A stretch of DNA of 64,000 bases from a virus: positions 62,001 to 126,000 of IMG/VR virus record IMGVR_UViG_3300021142_000007. One strand, 5' to 3'. The number at the start of each line of letters is the position of its first letter. Position 1 is the stretch's first letter. Made by a program: the position numbers and the translations under genes. The notes beneath the pieces are model-generated. The model had not been told where the DNA came from, did not search any database, and saw only the letters and a program-made list of their open reading frames with translations. Of this stretch, positions 46,155 through 54,839 are shown one piece after another.

Positions 46155-46376
46155 TTATTTTAGCGTTATAGTAACCTTTTTTATGTACTTAGGGTCAATC
46201 TGATTCAAGTCGCTAGTATCTTCTAGCTTAGTACCTTCATTGAAGGTTACATTCAACGATAATACTTCGTCTTTTTGAACAGCTTCAACCATTTGAAATA
46301 CTTCATCTGGTAATACGTTATCATCACCAACATGGTTTAGTATTTCTTTTCCGTCTTTAAGTATTGATAGTTCCAT
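46155..46376 (-). CDS. Unknown acidic protein, 73 residues
   Basis: MELSILKDGKEILNHVGDD, then a beta-rich second half (VLSLNVTFNEGTK). Predicted small alpha-beta protein. Function unknown. Confidence 0.75.
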   Translation of the reverse strand: MELSILKDGKEILNHVGDDNVLPDEVFQMVEAVQKDEVLSLNVTFNEGTKLEDTSDLNQIDPKYIKKVTITLK

Positions 46377-46379
46377 ATG

Positions 46380-46739
46380 TTAATTTATTTTTTTCCAATT
46401 TCTATCGTGATAACGTGTTTTGTACGTCCCAAGCTCGAAGCTCTGATTAAATAATATGATATCCAATGCCATAGGTAATTCAGAATATAGCTTATCCCAT
46501 TCTTCTTTGCGTTCAGAATAGTCTGGTAATTCACTTTGGTCCATAGGATTAAAATCCGCTGGCTTTCCATTAAGTATCGTATTGATGGCATCATACAAGT
46601 ATGTTTCTCCAAATGGAGGCGCAACTCCATCGCCTTCATCAGCAACAGAACATATAACGTTATCTGGGTTCTTGGACCAACGCAAGTGCTTTAATAGCTT
46701 TACGTGTTCCTCTTTTAATTCAAATGTAAGTACACTCAT
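46380..46739 (-). CDS. Unknown protein, 119 residues
   Basis: LTFELKEEHVKLLKHLRWS and GDGVAPPFGETYLYDAINTI resemble recurrent phage hypothetical proteins. Ends with a short Tyr-rich tail. No catalytic motif. Confidence 0.75.
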   Translation of the reverse strand: MSVLTFELKEEHVKLLKHLRWSKNPDNVICSVADEGDGVAPPFGETYLYDAINTILNGKPADFNPMDQSELPDYSERKEEWDKLYSELPMALDIILFNQSFELGTYKTRYHDRNWKKIN

Positions 46740-46773
46740 TATTCATCATTTTTATGGGTCCCAATTGCTTGGG

Positions 46774-47076
46774 TTATTTTACAGCAGTATACACAGCCTT
46801 AAGCAGTGAAGATGTTATTCTGACGATTATTCCGAAGCCACCAACGTAACCGAAGTCATACCAGTGACCATTGTTATTTACAGCGTAAACCTTTATCGAA
46901 TCGTCAAACAAGCTTCCGATAAAAGAAACGAACATTATCATACCATGCCATACGCCGCCCCAAAATCCGTATATATGTGTTGAATCTGCAACATGTACGG
47001 TTACGTTAGGTGAATGAGCACAACTTGCTAGTGTTAATATAAGCAAGGCAGCCAAAAATAGTTTTAAGTTTTTCAT
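46774..47076 (-). CDS. Lipoprotein with membrane segments
   Basis: 100 residues. Lipobox LASCAHSPN (Cys at about residue 19). GFWGGVWHGMIMFVSFIGSL and NNNGHWYDFGYVGGFG match a small cellular membrane-protein family of unknown role; in a phage it could alter the envelope against superinfection. Confidence 0.75.
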   Translation of the reverse strand: MKNLKLFLAALLILTLASCAHSPNVTVHVADSTHIYGFWGGVWHGMIMFVSFIGSLFDDSIKVYAVNNNGHWYDFGYVGGFGIIVRITSSLLKAVYTAVK

Positions 47077-47094
47077 ATATTTGTTTATTTTAAT

Positions 47095-47559
47095 TTAGAA
47101 CATGTGCGGTATGGTTTTTTCACCACTACCATATTTATGCTTCAACAACAACAAAACCAAGTTCCATTCGGTGTTCGGGTCAAAGCCAGCCTTATCCTCG
47201 AACAACACATTCATGTATGGTTTTTTATCATAACAACCATAACCATTTATATCGGTTGGAACTTCTGGATTTTCGTTTACATACTTGAATCTTATGTTGT
47301 TTTCTTCAAATAGCTTAAGATATTGTTCTATCTCATGAGGATGTGAACATGTATACAGAACCATAACGATATCATCAAGTTCGCTTATGAATTGCAGAGC
47401 CTCTTTTGCATGTGGATAGAATTCTGTTGGAATATCATTGGCCTTGTAGTTAGGCTTTATGATGGTTCCATGGATATCAAAAAACCAGTAGGTCTTGTCC
47501 CATCCGCGTTTTTCTTTAATTTCGAAATGATTTTTTAATATGGAGTTAATTATAGACAT
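47095..47559 (-). CDS. HAD-like phosphatase
   Basis: 154 residues. YWFFDIHGTIIKPNYK (motif I, with His in place of the usual acidic general acid/base), VLYTCSHPHEIEQYL (motif II) and VLFEDKAGF (motif III/IV). Substrate unknown. The 'DIHGTI' variant is shared with the HAD domain of 58169-59773. Confidence 0.78.
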   Translation of the reverse strand: MSIINSILKNHFEIKEKRGWDKTYWFFDIHGTIIKPNYKANDIPTEFYPHAKEALQFISELDDIVMVLYTCSHPHEIEQYLKLFEENNIRFKYVNENPEVPTDINGYGCYDKKPYMNVLFEDKAGFDPNTEWNLVLLLLKHKYGSGEKTIPHMF

Positions 47560-47561
47560 GA

Positions 47562-47741
47562 TTATTTTTTAAATATGTTTTGAAAATCAATTCTTTTCAT
47601 CGAATAAAAGGTCTTATCATGTTCGAAGTAAACCGTATCTCCGCTATGGAAAATATTTGTTGGTTCCCATTTCTGTACAACCTCAACTTCAAGATTTTTC
47701 TCTGATTCATTGGCAACGCCAACCTTAACTATTTTGTTCAT
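47562..47741 (-). CDS. Small unknown protein, 59 residues
   Basis: Start at 47739-47741 (MNKIVKVGVANESEKNLEVE); beta-rich (TNIFHSGDTVYFEHDKTFYS). Overlaps the HAD gene 47725-48207 by 17 bp. The HSGDxVxF stretch resembles part of 29529-29801. Confidence 0.6.
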   Translation of the reverse strand: MNKIVKVGVANESEKNLEVEVVQKWEPTNIFHSGDTVYFEHDKTFYSMKRIDFQNIFKK

Positions 47742-48207
47742 TTAGTATGCTAAGTATTTTTTCTTTTATCCCAGTCTTCTTTATTCCTTCTTGCTCATTA
47801 GGACATCTAACAAAGTTATCACCTAAGAAATTGCTCATATCGATATCATCGATTGCAACCCATTTAATGTCATTCTTCCATGCATGTATGGTTAACCAAG
47901 TCTTTATTTCATCAGCTCGTCCTTCTTCTAGGCTATTTCCTTTATATAAGGGACTTGATGGAGTAAATCCAATTGGACCCTTAAAAACGAAGTTATGTGC
48001 AAATATTTCACGTAGTTCCTGAAGCGTGTAGTTATTTCTCCAATCAGAAGATATGATTATCTCAGCATTGGTTTCTTGTAGAATGAAATTCAAAACAGCT
48101 ACAGCCTTCGGGTCGAACATATAAGCATCCCATTTATTATGGGTGCCACGTCCATAACAAGAAGTGGTACACATTACTCCGTCAATATCAAGGAAGATTA
48201 GCTTCAT
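47725..48207 (-). CDS. HAD enzyme, 'Swiss army knife' RNA-repair type 2
   Basis: 160 residues. LIFLDIDGVMCTT, then AEIIISSDWRNNYTLQEL, a conserved RADEIKTWL and WVAIDDIDMSN, the pattern of HAD_SAK_2 proteins. These are linked to nucleic-acid end repair. Leaderless promoter at 48212. Confidence 0.82.
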   Translation of the reverse strand: MKLIFLDIDGVMCTTSCYGRGTHNKWDAYMFDPKAVAVLNFILQETNAEIIISSDWRNNYTLQELREIFAHNFVFKGPIGFTPSSPLYKGNSLEEGRADEIKTWLTIHAWKNDIKWVAIDDIDMSNFLGDNFVRCPNEQEGIKKTGIKEKILSILNEQNS

Positions 48208-48211
48208 AACA

Positions 48212-48243
48212 CAAAGGTACTAAAAAAATTTGAAATGTCAAAG
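48212..48243 (-). promoter_or_regulatory. Promoter, probable leaderless transcript
   Basis: -7 box TACCTTTG at 48212-48219, TTTG-type -33 box near 48239-48243. The ATG of 47725-48207 follows after 4 nt. Confidence 0.8.
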
Positions 48244-48246
48244 CTT

Positions 48247-48591
48247 TTAGAATAAAAGACTCGTAAAATGTTGTACACCGTTTTCATCATAGTATAAAAC
48301 TGTCATATTATCTATGAAAGCATAATAATCATGATTGGTTATGTCATAGGTCAAAAACCCTAAAACACTAGGCGCATTATTCTTATATGCGATGTCATCA
48401 TATTCATCAGTATCCTCAGATTCAATCATCATATTTAAGACGGTCAAGTCTCTTTTTAGAGTATCTAAGGCTGACTCGTCATACATGAAGTTTCTTTCTG
48501 ATAGCCCATCTCCATCACCATGCGTATACTCAAGTATGAGTTCATAAGATGAAGTTGGGTTTACTACTGGTCTGTCTATTCTTATCTCCAT
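48247..48591 (-). CDS. Unknown acidic protein, 114 residues
   Basis: Beta-alpha protein (SYELILEYTHGDGDGLSERN, then SEDTDEYDDIAYKNN). Lies at the distal end of the NAD operon. Function unknown. Confidence 0.7.
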   Translation of the reverse strand: MEIRIDRPVVNPTSSYELILEYTHGDGDGLSERNFMYDESALDTLKRDLTVLNMMIESEDTDEYDDIAYKNNAPSVLGFLTYDITNHDYYAFIDNMTVLYYDENGVQHFTSLLF

Positions 48592-48592
48592 A

Positions 48593-49057
48593 TTAATTTT
48601 TTTCTGGTACGTAATTAACTATCGTAACATATTCGCCACGCATTTCTTCTTCGATTATTTTTTCTATGATTTCCCATGAACCCCCTGCTAATCCAGAACC
48701 CATGCGATTAAAGCCGAATGTCTTTCCAGAGAATTTTTCTTTCATAAGTTTTATCGCCGACCTTAAAGCGTCATACTTAACCATTACTTCATCTTGATGT
48801 TTCTTCTTAAAATCGTACATACCATAAAGGTTAACAACGATTGGCGTTGTTTTCTCGGTAAATGAAATGGTGCCAAGCTTATTAATGTCGCCTTTATTTG
48901 TGGCGCAATCAACAGCGTATGCTTCTGGATACTTAGCCTTTATTTGTGGTGCTATTCCAGCACCAAAAGTTAAAAAACAATTACAGCAATGGCCAATAAC
49001 ATCGAAGTTCCCTTCTTCTGCAAGTTTTAATAAATCTCCATCTATATATTTAATCAT
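48593..49057 (-). CDS. Macrodomain protein (ADP-ribose 1''-phosphatase type)
   Basis: 154 residues. MIKYIDGDLLKLAEEGNFDV, then GHCCNCFLTFGAGIAPQIKA and GSGLAGGSWEIIEKI match the ADP-ribose pocket of the Poa1p-like branch. These enzymes act on ADP-ribose derivatives. It follows NAMPT and NMNAT-Nudix in one operon, so it likely handles ADP-ribose left when NAD is destroyed. Confidence 0.88.
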   Translation of the reverse strand: MIKYIDGDLLKLAEEGNFDVIGHCCNCFLTFGAGIAPQIKAKYPEAYAVDCATNKGDINKLGTISFTEKTTPIVVNLYGMYDFKKKHQDEVMVKYDALRSAIKLMKEKFSGKTFGFNRMGSGLAGGSWEIIEKIIEEEMRGEYVTIVNYVPEKN

Positions 49058-49068
49058 AATGTTTGTTT

Positions 49069-50673
49069 TTATTTTTTATAATATGAGTTTGTTCTTTCTC
49101 TGACTTCTTCAAAGGTATACTCTCGAACGATTTTTCCATCTTCGAATACGGTTACAAGTTCGTCAACTACATTATTGAAATCCGCATCTCTGGAAGTAAC
49201 GGTACGATATGTGCCATCCTCGTTCTTAACGAGTTTCAAACGGCCTTGTTTTGACTTCTTGAAAGATGGCTTCAAGTTGCCATCAGCATCAACTTCGGTT
49301 GGAGACTTAACCAAGTCACGTTCAACACCATTCACAACTGCAAAGCAAGCTTTGGTAGCGAAGTTTTGAGTGTCACGGTTGATATCCGCTTGAAGTAGTT
49401 TACCGCCCATTCCGAATACGATATTTTCAGCTGAAATCTTCAAGGTATCAAGTTTTTCATAGATAGCACCGATAGAATTTATGTTAACCCCATCACCTTG
49501 AATTACACGAACTTGTGGAGGCAGAACCTTATAGCCCTTTTCATTTACCGTATATCCGAACTTATCGAATAGTATTTCGAATACCAATTCAAGAGTCTTC
49601 AGAACATCACCAGAGTCTGGACGAATAACCAATTGGTTGCCTATCGTGGCTGGTCTGCTCAATACCAAATCACGTAGCTGGGTTCCCCAGTATTCTGAAC
49701 AAGCGCGAAGAATACCATATGAGTCTGACACACATGCTACTATACCTGTAGGATACATTTCAAGCACACGCTTCATCATTTCAACTTCTCCAGCTTCACC
49801 TCTCATGGTCATGATTGAGTGTTCAGTTGCTGGTACGCTAAGACCAAATACACGTTCGGTGTTATAGTACTCGCAAATGAGCTTTGATGCTATGGTTGTA
49901 TCAGAACCCAAGAAGTTTACCAAGTGTGCGGAGCCACCAATAGCTGCTGACTGAACGCTTGATACACCACGGAAACCGAAGTCATTCAGAACGAATTCTA
50001 CCGACATATCGATTACGTCTTTCGGAAGACAAGTTGTCTTTTCGAAGTACTGATAGACTATTTTTTTGACTTCATGAGAGAGTGTTGCAACGGTAATTGG
50101 ATACCAAATTTGAAGCATTATCGTTTCAAGGAAGTTCGTTAACCAATAGCAATTAGGGTCTGTGTTTTCGATGGTTAAAAGAACGTTCTTAACACCAACT
50201 ATGGTTCCTTCTGGAACAGCCTTTATGCGAACTGGAAGACGACCACCATGTACATCTATGATGTATTGGAACTTAGACTTGTCGAATACATCGTCACGAC
50301 CAAATACGCCTAGCTTTGTACCTAGATACTCATAGGCTTCATCAAGTTCTTCTTGTGTTATGGCTACACCTTCTATGTATTCTTTCATGAAGGCTTGAAG
50401 ACCGTAAAAAACGGTCTCGCTGAACTTACCACCACGTGATTCAAGATATGAGTATATGGTAGTAGTGTTTTCTTCATAAAACTTGTGGTGTGAATACTTG
50501 TAGGCATCACCCAGCAAAACGAGGTTATTCGGCTTATCAAGAGCCTTGGTTATAAGGCCTTGAAGTTCTTCTATCTGGGTCCAGTCTCTATTTTTTATTG
50601 CTTCTGCAAGTCGGTCTTTGATTACCGATTTAAGACCTATTTTTCTTTTTAGTTGTCTAGTTAGTGATTGCAT
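49069..50673 (-). CDS. nadV: Nicotinamide phosphoribosyltransferase
   Basis: 534 residues. After a 50-residue helical extension it follows NAMPT throughout: LLGDAYKYSHHKFYEENTTT, SYLESRGGK, ENTDPNCYWLTNFLETI, LNDFGFRGVSSVQSAAIGGS, the catalytic His in VPATEHSIMTMRG, QLVIRPDSGDVLKTL and RVIQGDGVNINSI. It joins nicotinamide and PRPP to form NMN. Directly preceded by NMNAT-Nudix (4 bp), so the pair runs nicotinamide to NAD. An alternative is the NARP1 relative that uses ADP-ribose pyrophosphate. Confidence 0.93.
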   Translation of the reverse strand: MQSLTRQLKRKIGLKSVIKDRLAEAIKNRDWTQIEELQGLITKALDKPNNLVLLGDAYKYSHHKFYEENTTTIYSYLESRGGKFSETVFYGLQAFMKEYIEGVAITQEELDEAYEYLGTKLGVFGRDDVFDKSKFQYIIDVHGGRLPVRIKAVPEGTIVGVKNVLLTIENTDPNCYWLTNFLETIMLQIWYPITVATLSHEVKKIVYQYFEKTTCLPKDVIDMSVEFVLNDFGFRGVSSVQSAAIGGSAHLVNFLGSDTTIASKLICEYYNTERVFGLSVPATEHSIMTMRGEAGEVEMMKRVLEMYPTGIVACVSDSYGILRACSEYWGTQLRDLVLSRPATIGNQLVIRPDSGDVLKTLELVFEILFDKFGYTVNEKGYKVLPPQVRVIQGDGVNINSIGAIYEKLDTLKISAENIVFGMGGKLLQADINRDTQNFATKACFAVVNGVERDLVKSPTEVDADGNLKPSFKKSKQGRLKLVKNEDGTYRTVTSRDADFNNVVDELVTVFEDGKIVREYTFEEVRERTNSYYKK

Positions 50674-50676
50674 ATA

Positions 50677-51618
50677 TTATTTTTGTGTTTTTATGTATTC
50701 TAATAGTTTCACGAATAGTTCTCTGTGTTCTGGCATGATATCCGTTTCGATACTTATGCTCTTAGGGTCCACCCATTTAAGTGCTTCGATATCATCGGTT
50801 GGCTTAGCAGAACCCCAAAGAAACTTACCAATGAAAAGAGTTGTCATGATACCAGACTTAGACTTAGCATAACGCCAGTCATTTATTTGAGCACTGGCAA
50901 CATACTTGAGGTCACCAAGTTCGCAACCACCAGTTTCTTCCATGAATTCCCTCTTCGCAGCTTGTTCCCATGAACTATCGGTTCTATCTACAAATCCACC
51001 AATGAATCTGTAGAGTTTTTCGTTTGGCTTTCTAGCCAATAGGATTTCACCTTTTTCATTGTAAGCTACCACATCAACCGTAGGGTATGTAACTGGTCTC
51101 TGAGAAGATACTTGATATATAATACCTCTTCTGAAGTCAGAAGAAGATACTACTTCACGAGCAACACTTGCACGTACTTCGGTGCCGCTATAATTAACTT
51201 GAGCAACCACTTCTATGGTTTCATGTCGGCCAGAATAATGAGAAATGAAAGAGTCTCTGCTACCATAGAGGATAGCTTTTGCTTCACCGAAAGGAAGGGC
51301 TATTTGAGCGTCAAGATTAGATGACCATTTTGCATCATCACGAACATCTCTTTGTGGCAAGACAACCACGTTAGGATATAACTCTTGAATCATGGCTTTT
51401 CTTGTTGCGAAATCCAAGGGGTCATGTTCATTAGCAGTACCATTTGAAACCCCAAGTAATATAATAACTTGTTTGTGATAGTAACAAACAGTATTGATTA
51501 GTTGCTTGTGTCCCAGATGCAGGTCTGGAACTTGAAAACGTGCCATAACGACTCCGATGGGGTAGTCGTTCATGTTTATATCATGTTTTAGTTTTAGGAT
51601 ATCGTATTTTTCTTCCAT
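50677..51618 (-). CDS. nadM: Bifunctional NMN adenylyltransferase / Nudix hydrolase
   Basis: 313 residues. N-terminal NMNAT: IGVVMARFQVPDLHLGHKQL with HxGH, and VNYSGTEVRASVAREV as the second ATP motif. C-terminal Nudix domain: PTVDVVAYNEKGEILLARK, then FIGGFVDRTDSSWEQAAKRE and FMEETGG (Nudix box with an altered first half). NMNAT makes NAD from NMN and ATP; this fusion class usually has an ADP-ribose pyrophosphatase as its Nudix part. First gene of the NAD operon, behind promoter 51635. Confidence 0.92.
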   Translation of the reverse strand: MEEKYDILKLKHDINMNDYPIGVVMARFQVPDLHLGHKQLINTVCYYHKQVIILLGVSNGTANEHDPLDFATRKAMIQELYPNVVVLPQRDVRDDAKWSSNLDAQIALPFGEAKAILYGSRDSFISHYSGRHETIEVVAQVNYSGTEVRASVAREVVSSSDFRRGIIYQVSSQRPVTYPTVDVVAYNEKGEILLARKPNEKLYRFIGGFVDRTDSSWEQAAKREFMEETGGCELGDLKYVASAQINDWRYAKSKSGIMTTLFIGKFLWGSAKPTDDIEALKWVDPKSISIETDIMPEHRELFVKLLEYIKTQK

Positions 51619-51634
51619 TTTCTTTTATTTAACA

Positions 51635-51666
51635 CAAAGGTACAAAAAAAATCCCGATAAACCAAA
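51635..51666 (-). promoter_or_regulatory. Promoter of the NAD operon, merged with a terminator
   Basis: -7 box TACCTTTG at 51635-51642; the -33 TTTGG at 51662-51666 is the loop of the hairpin at 51653-51674. Confidence 0.85.
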
Positions 51667-51674
51667 TTATCGGG
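51653..51674. terminator. Bidirectional terminator hairpin
   Basis: CCCGATAA/TTATCGGG stem, six-nt loop, T-runs on both strands. Ends leftward read-through past the homing nuclease; its loop is the -33 box of the NAD operon. Confidence 0.8.
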
Positions 51675-51800
51675 AACTTTTTTTAATTAATAAAACCCAT
51701 TCCTTTTCTTTCCTTTTTTACTTTTTTGTATTTTATTTAAAAATTTTAACAATTTATTTTTATTTTCGACATATTTATATGTATAAACAAATTAGTACTT

Positions 51801-51974
51801 ATGAAAAAAACAAGAGAAAGGTCTTTAAACGATAAAAAGCAAAAAACAGAATCAATGACATTTAGGATTGAACCAGAATTAAAAGATACATATCTTCAAT
51901 TTTGTGAAAAAAAAGGTTGTTCATATGGTAAAAGAATAAGACTTTTAATTAAAGAAGATTTAGAAAATGAGTGA
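51801..51974 (+). CDS. Small ribbon-helix-helix-like protein
   Basis: 57 residues: MKKTRERSLNDKKQKTESMT, then FRIEPELKDTYLQFCEKKG and a basic helix. RHH-like, ATG of the nuclease overlaps its last codons by 8 bp. Second instance of an RHH-nuclease pair. Confidence 0.65.
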   Translation: MKKTRERSLNDKKQKTESMTFRIEPELKDTYLQFCEKKGCSYGKRIRLLIKEDLENE

Positions 51975-52881
51975 TAAACTACATAAATTTATTACTAAGG
52001 CCTCTGTTATTCATAAGAACAAATATTCATATGCTGATTCCATTTACATTTCAAGTAAAACAAAAATAACTATAGTATGTCAAGAACACGGTATTTTTGC
52101 GCAAACTCCGAATAATCACTTAAAAGGTAAAGGATGCCCAAAATGTGGGATAATAAATAGAAAAAATTGCAAAACCAAAAATATTATTCAGTTTGTTAAC
52201 GAAGCTAAAGAAATCCATAAAGACAAGTATGATTATTCAAAGGTTATTTACAAAAATTTAAAAACTAAAGTAATAATCATATGCCCAGAACATGGGTTAT
52301 TTAGCCAAACACCAAAATCTCATTTGAAGGGTTGCGGTTGCCCAAAATGCGGTAGAATAATATGTGGTGATAAACTATCTTTAAATACAAATGTTTTTAT
52401 AAATGAAGCTAAGAAAATTCATAAGAACAAATATGATTACTCCCTAGTTAATTATAAAAACATGAATTATAAAGTGAAAATTATTTGTAATCTTCATGGT
52501 ATTTTCAGCTGTTCGCCTAACCATCATTTATATATGAAATCTGGGTGTCCAGTTTGTAAAGAATCAAAAGGAGAAATAACAATAAGAGAGTATTTAATAA
52601 ATAATAATATTAAATTTATACCACAATATAAAATACCTGAATGTAAAAATAAAAAACCATTACCATTTGATTTTTACTTACCAAAATATAACACATGTAT
52701 TGAATTTAATGGCTCCCAACATTATCAAGTTAATAGTTTTTTTGGTGAATCAAATTTTAACTTAACACAGAAAAACGATAAAATAAAAATGGAATACTGT
52801 AAAAATAACAGTATTCCATTAATTATAGTTAAATATAACGAAGATGTTGTTAAAATGTTAGATTTATATTTTAAAACCTAA
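51967..52881 (+). CDS. DUF723/Vsr-like homing endonuclease
   Basis: 304 residues. Three zinc-ribbon-like repeats (HKNKYSYADSIYISSKTK ... CPKC, repeated with HKDKYDYSK and HKNKYDYSL) and a nuclease domain with LPFDFYLPKYNTCIEFNGSQ and PLIIVKYNED. Related to 44932-45639 but with one repeat more. AT-rich, plus strand, lying between the NAD operon and an AAA+ gene; the 3' ends overlap by 18 bp. Confidence 0.82.
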   Translation: MSDKLHKFITKASVIHKNKYSYADSIYISSKTKITIVCQEHGIFAQTPNNHLKGKGCPKCGIINRKNCKTKNIIQFVNEAKEIHKDKYDYSKVIYKNLKTKVIIICPEHGLFSQTPKSHLKGCGCPKCGRIICGDKLSLNTNVFINEAKKIHKNKYDYSLVNYKNMNYKVKIICNLHGIFSCSPNHHLYMKSGCPVCKESKGEITIREYLINNNIKFIPQYKIPECKNKKPLPFDFYLPKYNTCIEFNGSQHYQVNSFFGESNFNLTQKNDKIKMEYCKNNSIPLIIVKYNEDVVKMLDLYFKT

Positions 52882-54204
52882 CGTATCTTTTTCTTTTTGA
52901 ACCTGGCTTGAATAAAAGCCCTTGTAAGACTCTTTTATTAGGCTTATGGTATCTTCCATCTTCCAGTTAGGGTCATCTTCTGACATCTCCTTCAAGTTAT
53001 CCGCTAGGTTAGCAATGAAAGCACCAGTTATATTAACCTTCCTTCCATTTATACTGCACTTAAGAGCATCATATACTTCTTCAACATGCCATTCTTTAGG
53101 GAGGTGAATCTTACATACCTTTTCTATTTGACTCTCGTCAAGGAAGCTATAATCCAAGGTGAAGTTAAACCTACCTGGTCTCTCAGCCGCTTTATCCACC
53201 AAGCCCTTATCGTTGGTAGAAGCCAATAGGCTTATCTTACGTTTCTTAACACCATCGAAGAAGGATAAGAACTGGCCCAGTAGTCTTGTATAGCTACCAT
53301 TATCACGAGAACCAAGATACAAGTCGATATCATCCATGATGATTACACCATTCTCAAATATCTCACAAGCTTCGAGTATGCTTGTTAGGTCATCAGATGT
53401 TTCGAAGTCTGGTATAATGAAGGTTGCATGTGGTACAAGCTTACGAGCAATTTCACGTATACTTTCGGTTTTACCTGTGCCTGGTTCCCCGTTCAACAAG
53501 TACCTAGCATTATTGCCCTTCAATACGCGGTCAACAAAATGCTGGATAAACTTCCTCTGAACTTCGGTAAGTATCAATTCGTTTTCAGACTCTTTGATAT
53601 CTATTATTTCGATACCCTTAAATCTTCCTTCACGAAGCTTAACCTTTATAACCTTACCTTTGTATTCAGAATGATTGAACGCTAGGCTCATTATTCTTTT
53701 GAATATCTTTTCGAACTCTAACGGTGTTATACCCTTCTTAGCCGCTATGTTTACTTGTATCATTACTTCACGGCTATTTGTTACGTGTATTAGCGTTTGA
53801 AATATGAACTCGTTGTCTGGTATGTCTTTAAAAGAACCCTTGAACCAGTATTGTCCAGTAACATCAAAGATTCCGTTAAACCTTAGTCTTCCGATGCTGT
53901 CGGAGTGACCATAGCTTTCAACAACGAAGTCTTTATGCTTACCTCTGAATGAACCATGTAAATAAGCGTTTAGGATTGCTAGTTCAAGAAAGGTTATATC
54001 GTGAGCTTCATGTTCTGACTTGTACGTCTCCAATTCTTCATCTATTTCTTTTTCGTCATCTTCGAAGAGTCTACCTATAGATTCTGGCAAAGGCCTTTCT
54101 GGGTCAATAATAATATCCATACCAAGCTGTTCTGCTTTTTCTTCTATAAGTTGTCTGATAGAAATAGTTCCCATGTCTTCTATTTTAATTTTACCCTTAT
54201 CCAT
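52864..54204 (-). CDS. AAA+ ATPase, 446 residues
   Basis: Walker A NGEPGTGKTESIREIARKL (about 242-260), Walker B GVIIMDDIDLYLGS (about 287-300), sensor 1 SLLASTNDKGL, arginine finger ERPGRFNFT. The N-terminal 220 residues are alpha-beta and unknown. The closest architecture is FtsH/proteasome-like AAA proteins without a protease domain, so a substrate-remodelling role is likely. Compare 24051-25076. Confidence 0.85.
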   Translation of the reverse strand: MDKGKIKIEDMGTISIRQLIEEKAEQLGMDIIIDPERPLPESIGRLFEDDEKEIDEELETYKSEHEAHDITFLELAILNAYLHGSFRGKHKDFVVESYGHSDSIGRLRFNGIFDVTGQYWFKGSFKDIPDNEFIFQTLIHVTNSREVMIQVNIAAKKGITPLEFEKIFKRIMSLAFNHSEYKGKVIKVKLREGRFKGIEIIDIKESENELILTEVQRKFIQHFVDRVLKGNNARYLLNGEPGTGKTESIREIARKLVPHATFIIPDFETSDDLTSILEACEIFENGVIIMDDIDLYLGSRDNGSYTRLLGQFLSFFDGVKKRKISLLASTNDKGLVDKAAERPGRFNFTLDYSFLDESQIEKVCKIHLPKEWHVEEVYDALKCSINGRKVNITGAFIANLADNLKEMSEDDPNWKMEDTISLIKESYKGFYSSQVQKEKDTLGFKI

Positions 54205-54215
54205 ATTAATTTTTT

Positions 54216-54839
54216 TTATTCCGTTCTTGTTAATTTTTGATACTCTACGTGTGATAATTTATCGATAACTTGATAGTGAGTGATTGGCTTGTAGTCATGA
54301 AGCATACAACCGACATCTATGACCCTTCTGTTGTCATAGAAGCTTGCGTCTTCACCATGGTGAAGATTTCCATGCGTATGGCCATGTATCATATACGCGC
54401 CGTGATGTGCTTTATTCCAGCTATATATCGGATAATGAAAACAACAGAATAAGTTCTCTTGTCTATTGCCATCCTTTTCGTGTGTTATCTTTACTTCAAG
54501 ATAATCCTGTATGGTTTGGAAACGACCAAAGCCTTTTATATCCTCGTATTTGTCATGATTGCCTAGCACATAGTGAATACCACCATTAAGTCTTTTTAGC
54601 AAGTCAGACACTTCTTGTTTTTCACTGGATTTGGCAAAGCTAAGGTCCCCTAGATAAATAACCGTATCTTCTGGAGCAACCACTTGATTCCAACCATCTT
54701 CTATTGCTGAATTCATTTCTTCAACACTATTAAATGGTCTGTTATCAAACTTAAGTATATTAGCGTGACTTATGTGTAAATCACTCGTAAAGAATATGTT
54801 CTTGGGTTTTCCTTGTGTTAGGTCTATATTTATTCTCAT
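54216..54839 (-). CDS. Metallophosphoesterase
   Basis: 207 residues: FTSDLHISHANILKFDNRPF, IYLGDLSFAK, YVLGNHDKYEDIKG, CFHYPIYSWNK and MIHGHTHGNLHHG. This 'SDxHxxHxNIxxF' type is common in phages and bacteria and is thought to be a nucleotide or RNA-end phosphoesterase. Overlaps the kinase gene by 4 bp. Confidence 0.88.
   Translation of the reverse strand: MRINIDLTQGKPKNIFFTSDLHISHANILKFDNRPFNSVEEMNSAIEDGWNQVVAPEDTVIYLGDLSFAKSSEKQEVSDLLKRLNGGIHYVLGNHDKYEDIKGFGRFQTIQDYLEVKITHEKDGNRQENLFCCFHYPIYSWNKAHHGAYMIHGHTHGNLHHGEDASFYDNRRVIDVGCMLHDYKPITHYQVIDKLSHVEYQKLTRTE

Noticed and set aside
49069-50673. NARP1-type nicotinamide ADP-ribose transferase as the first choice for this gene
   Set aside because: An NMNAT gene is directly upstream in the same operon, which fits the NMN route; NARP1 would not need it. 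Kept as an alternative only.
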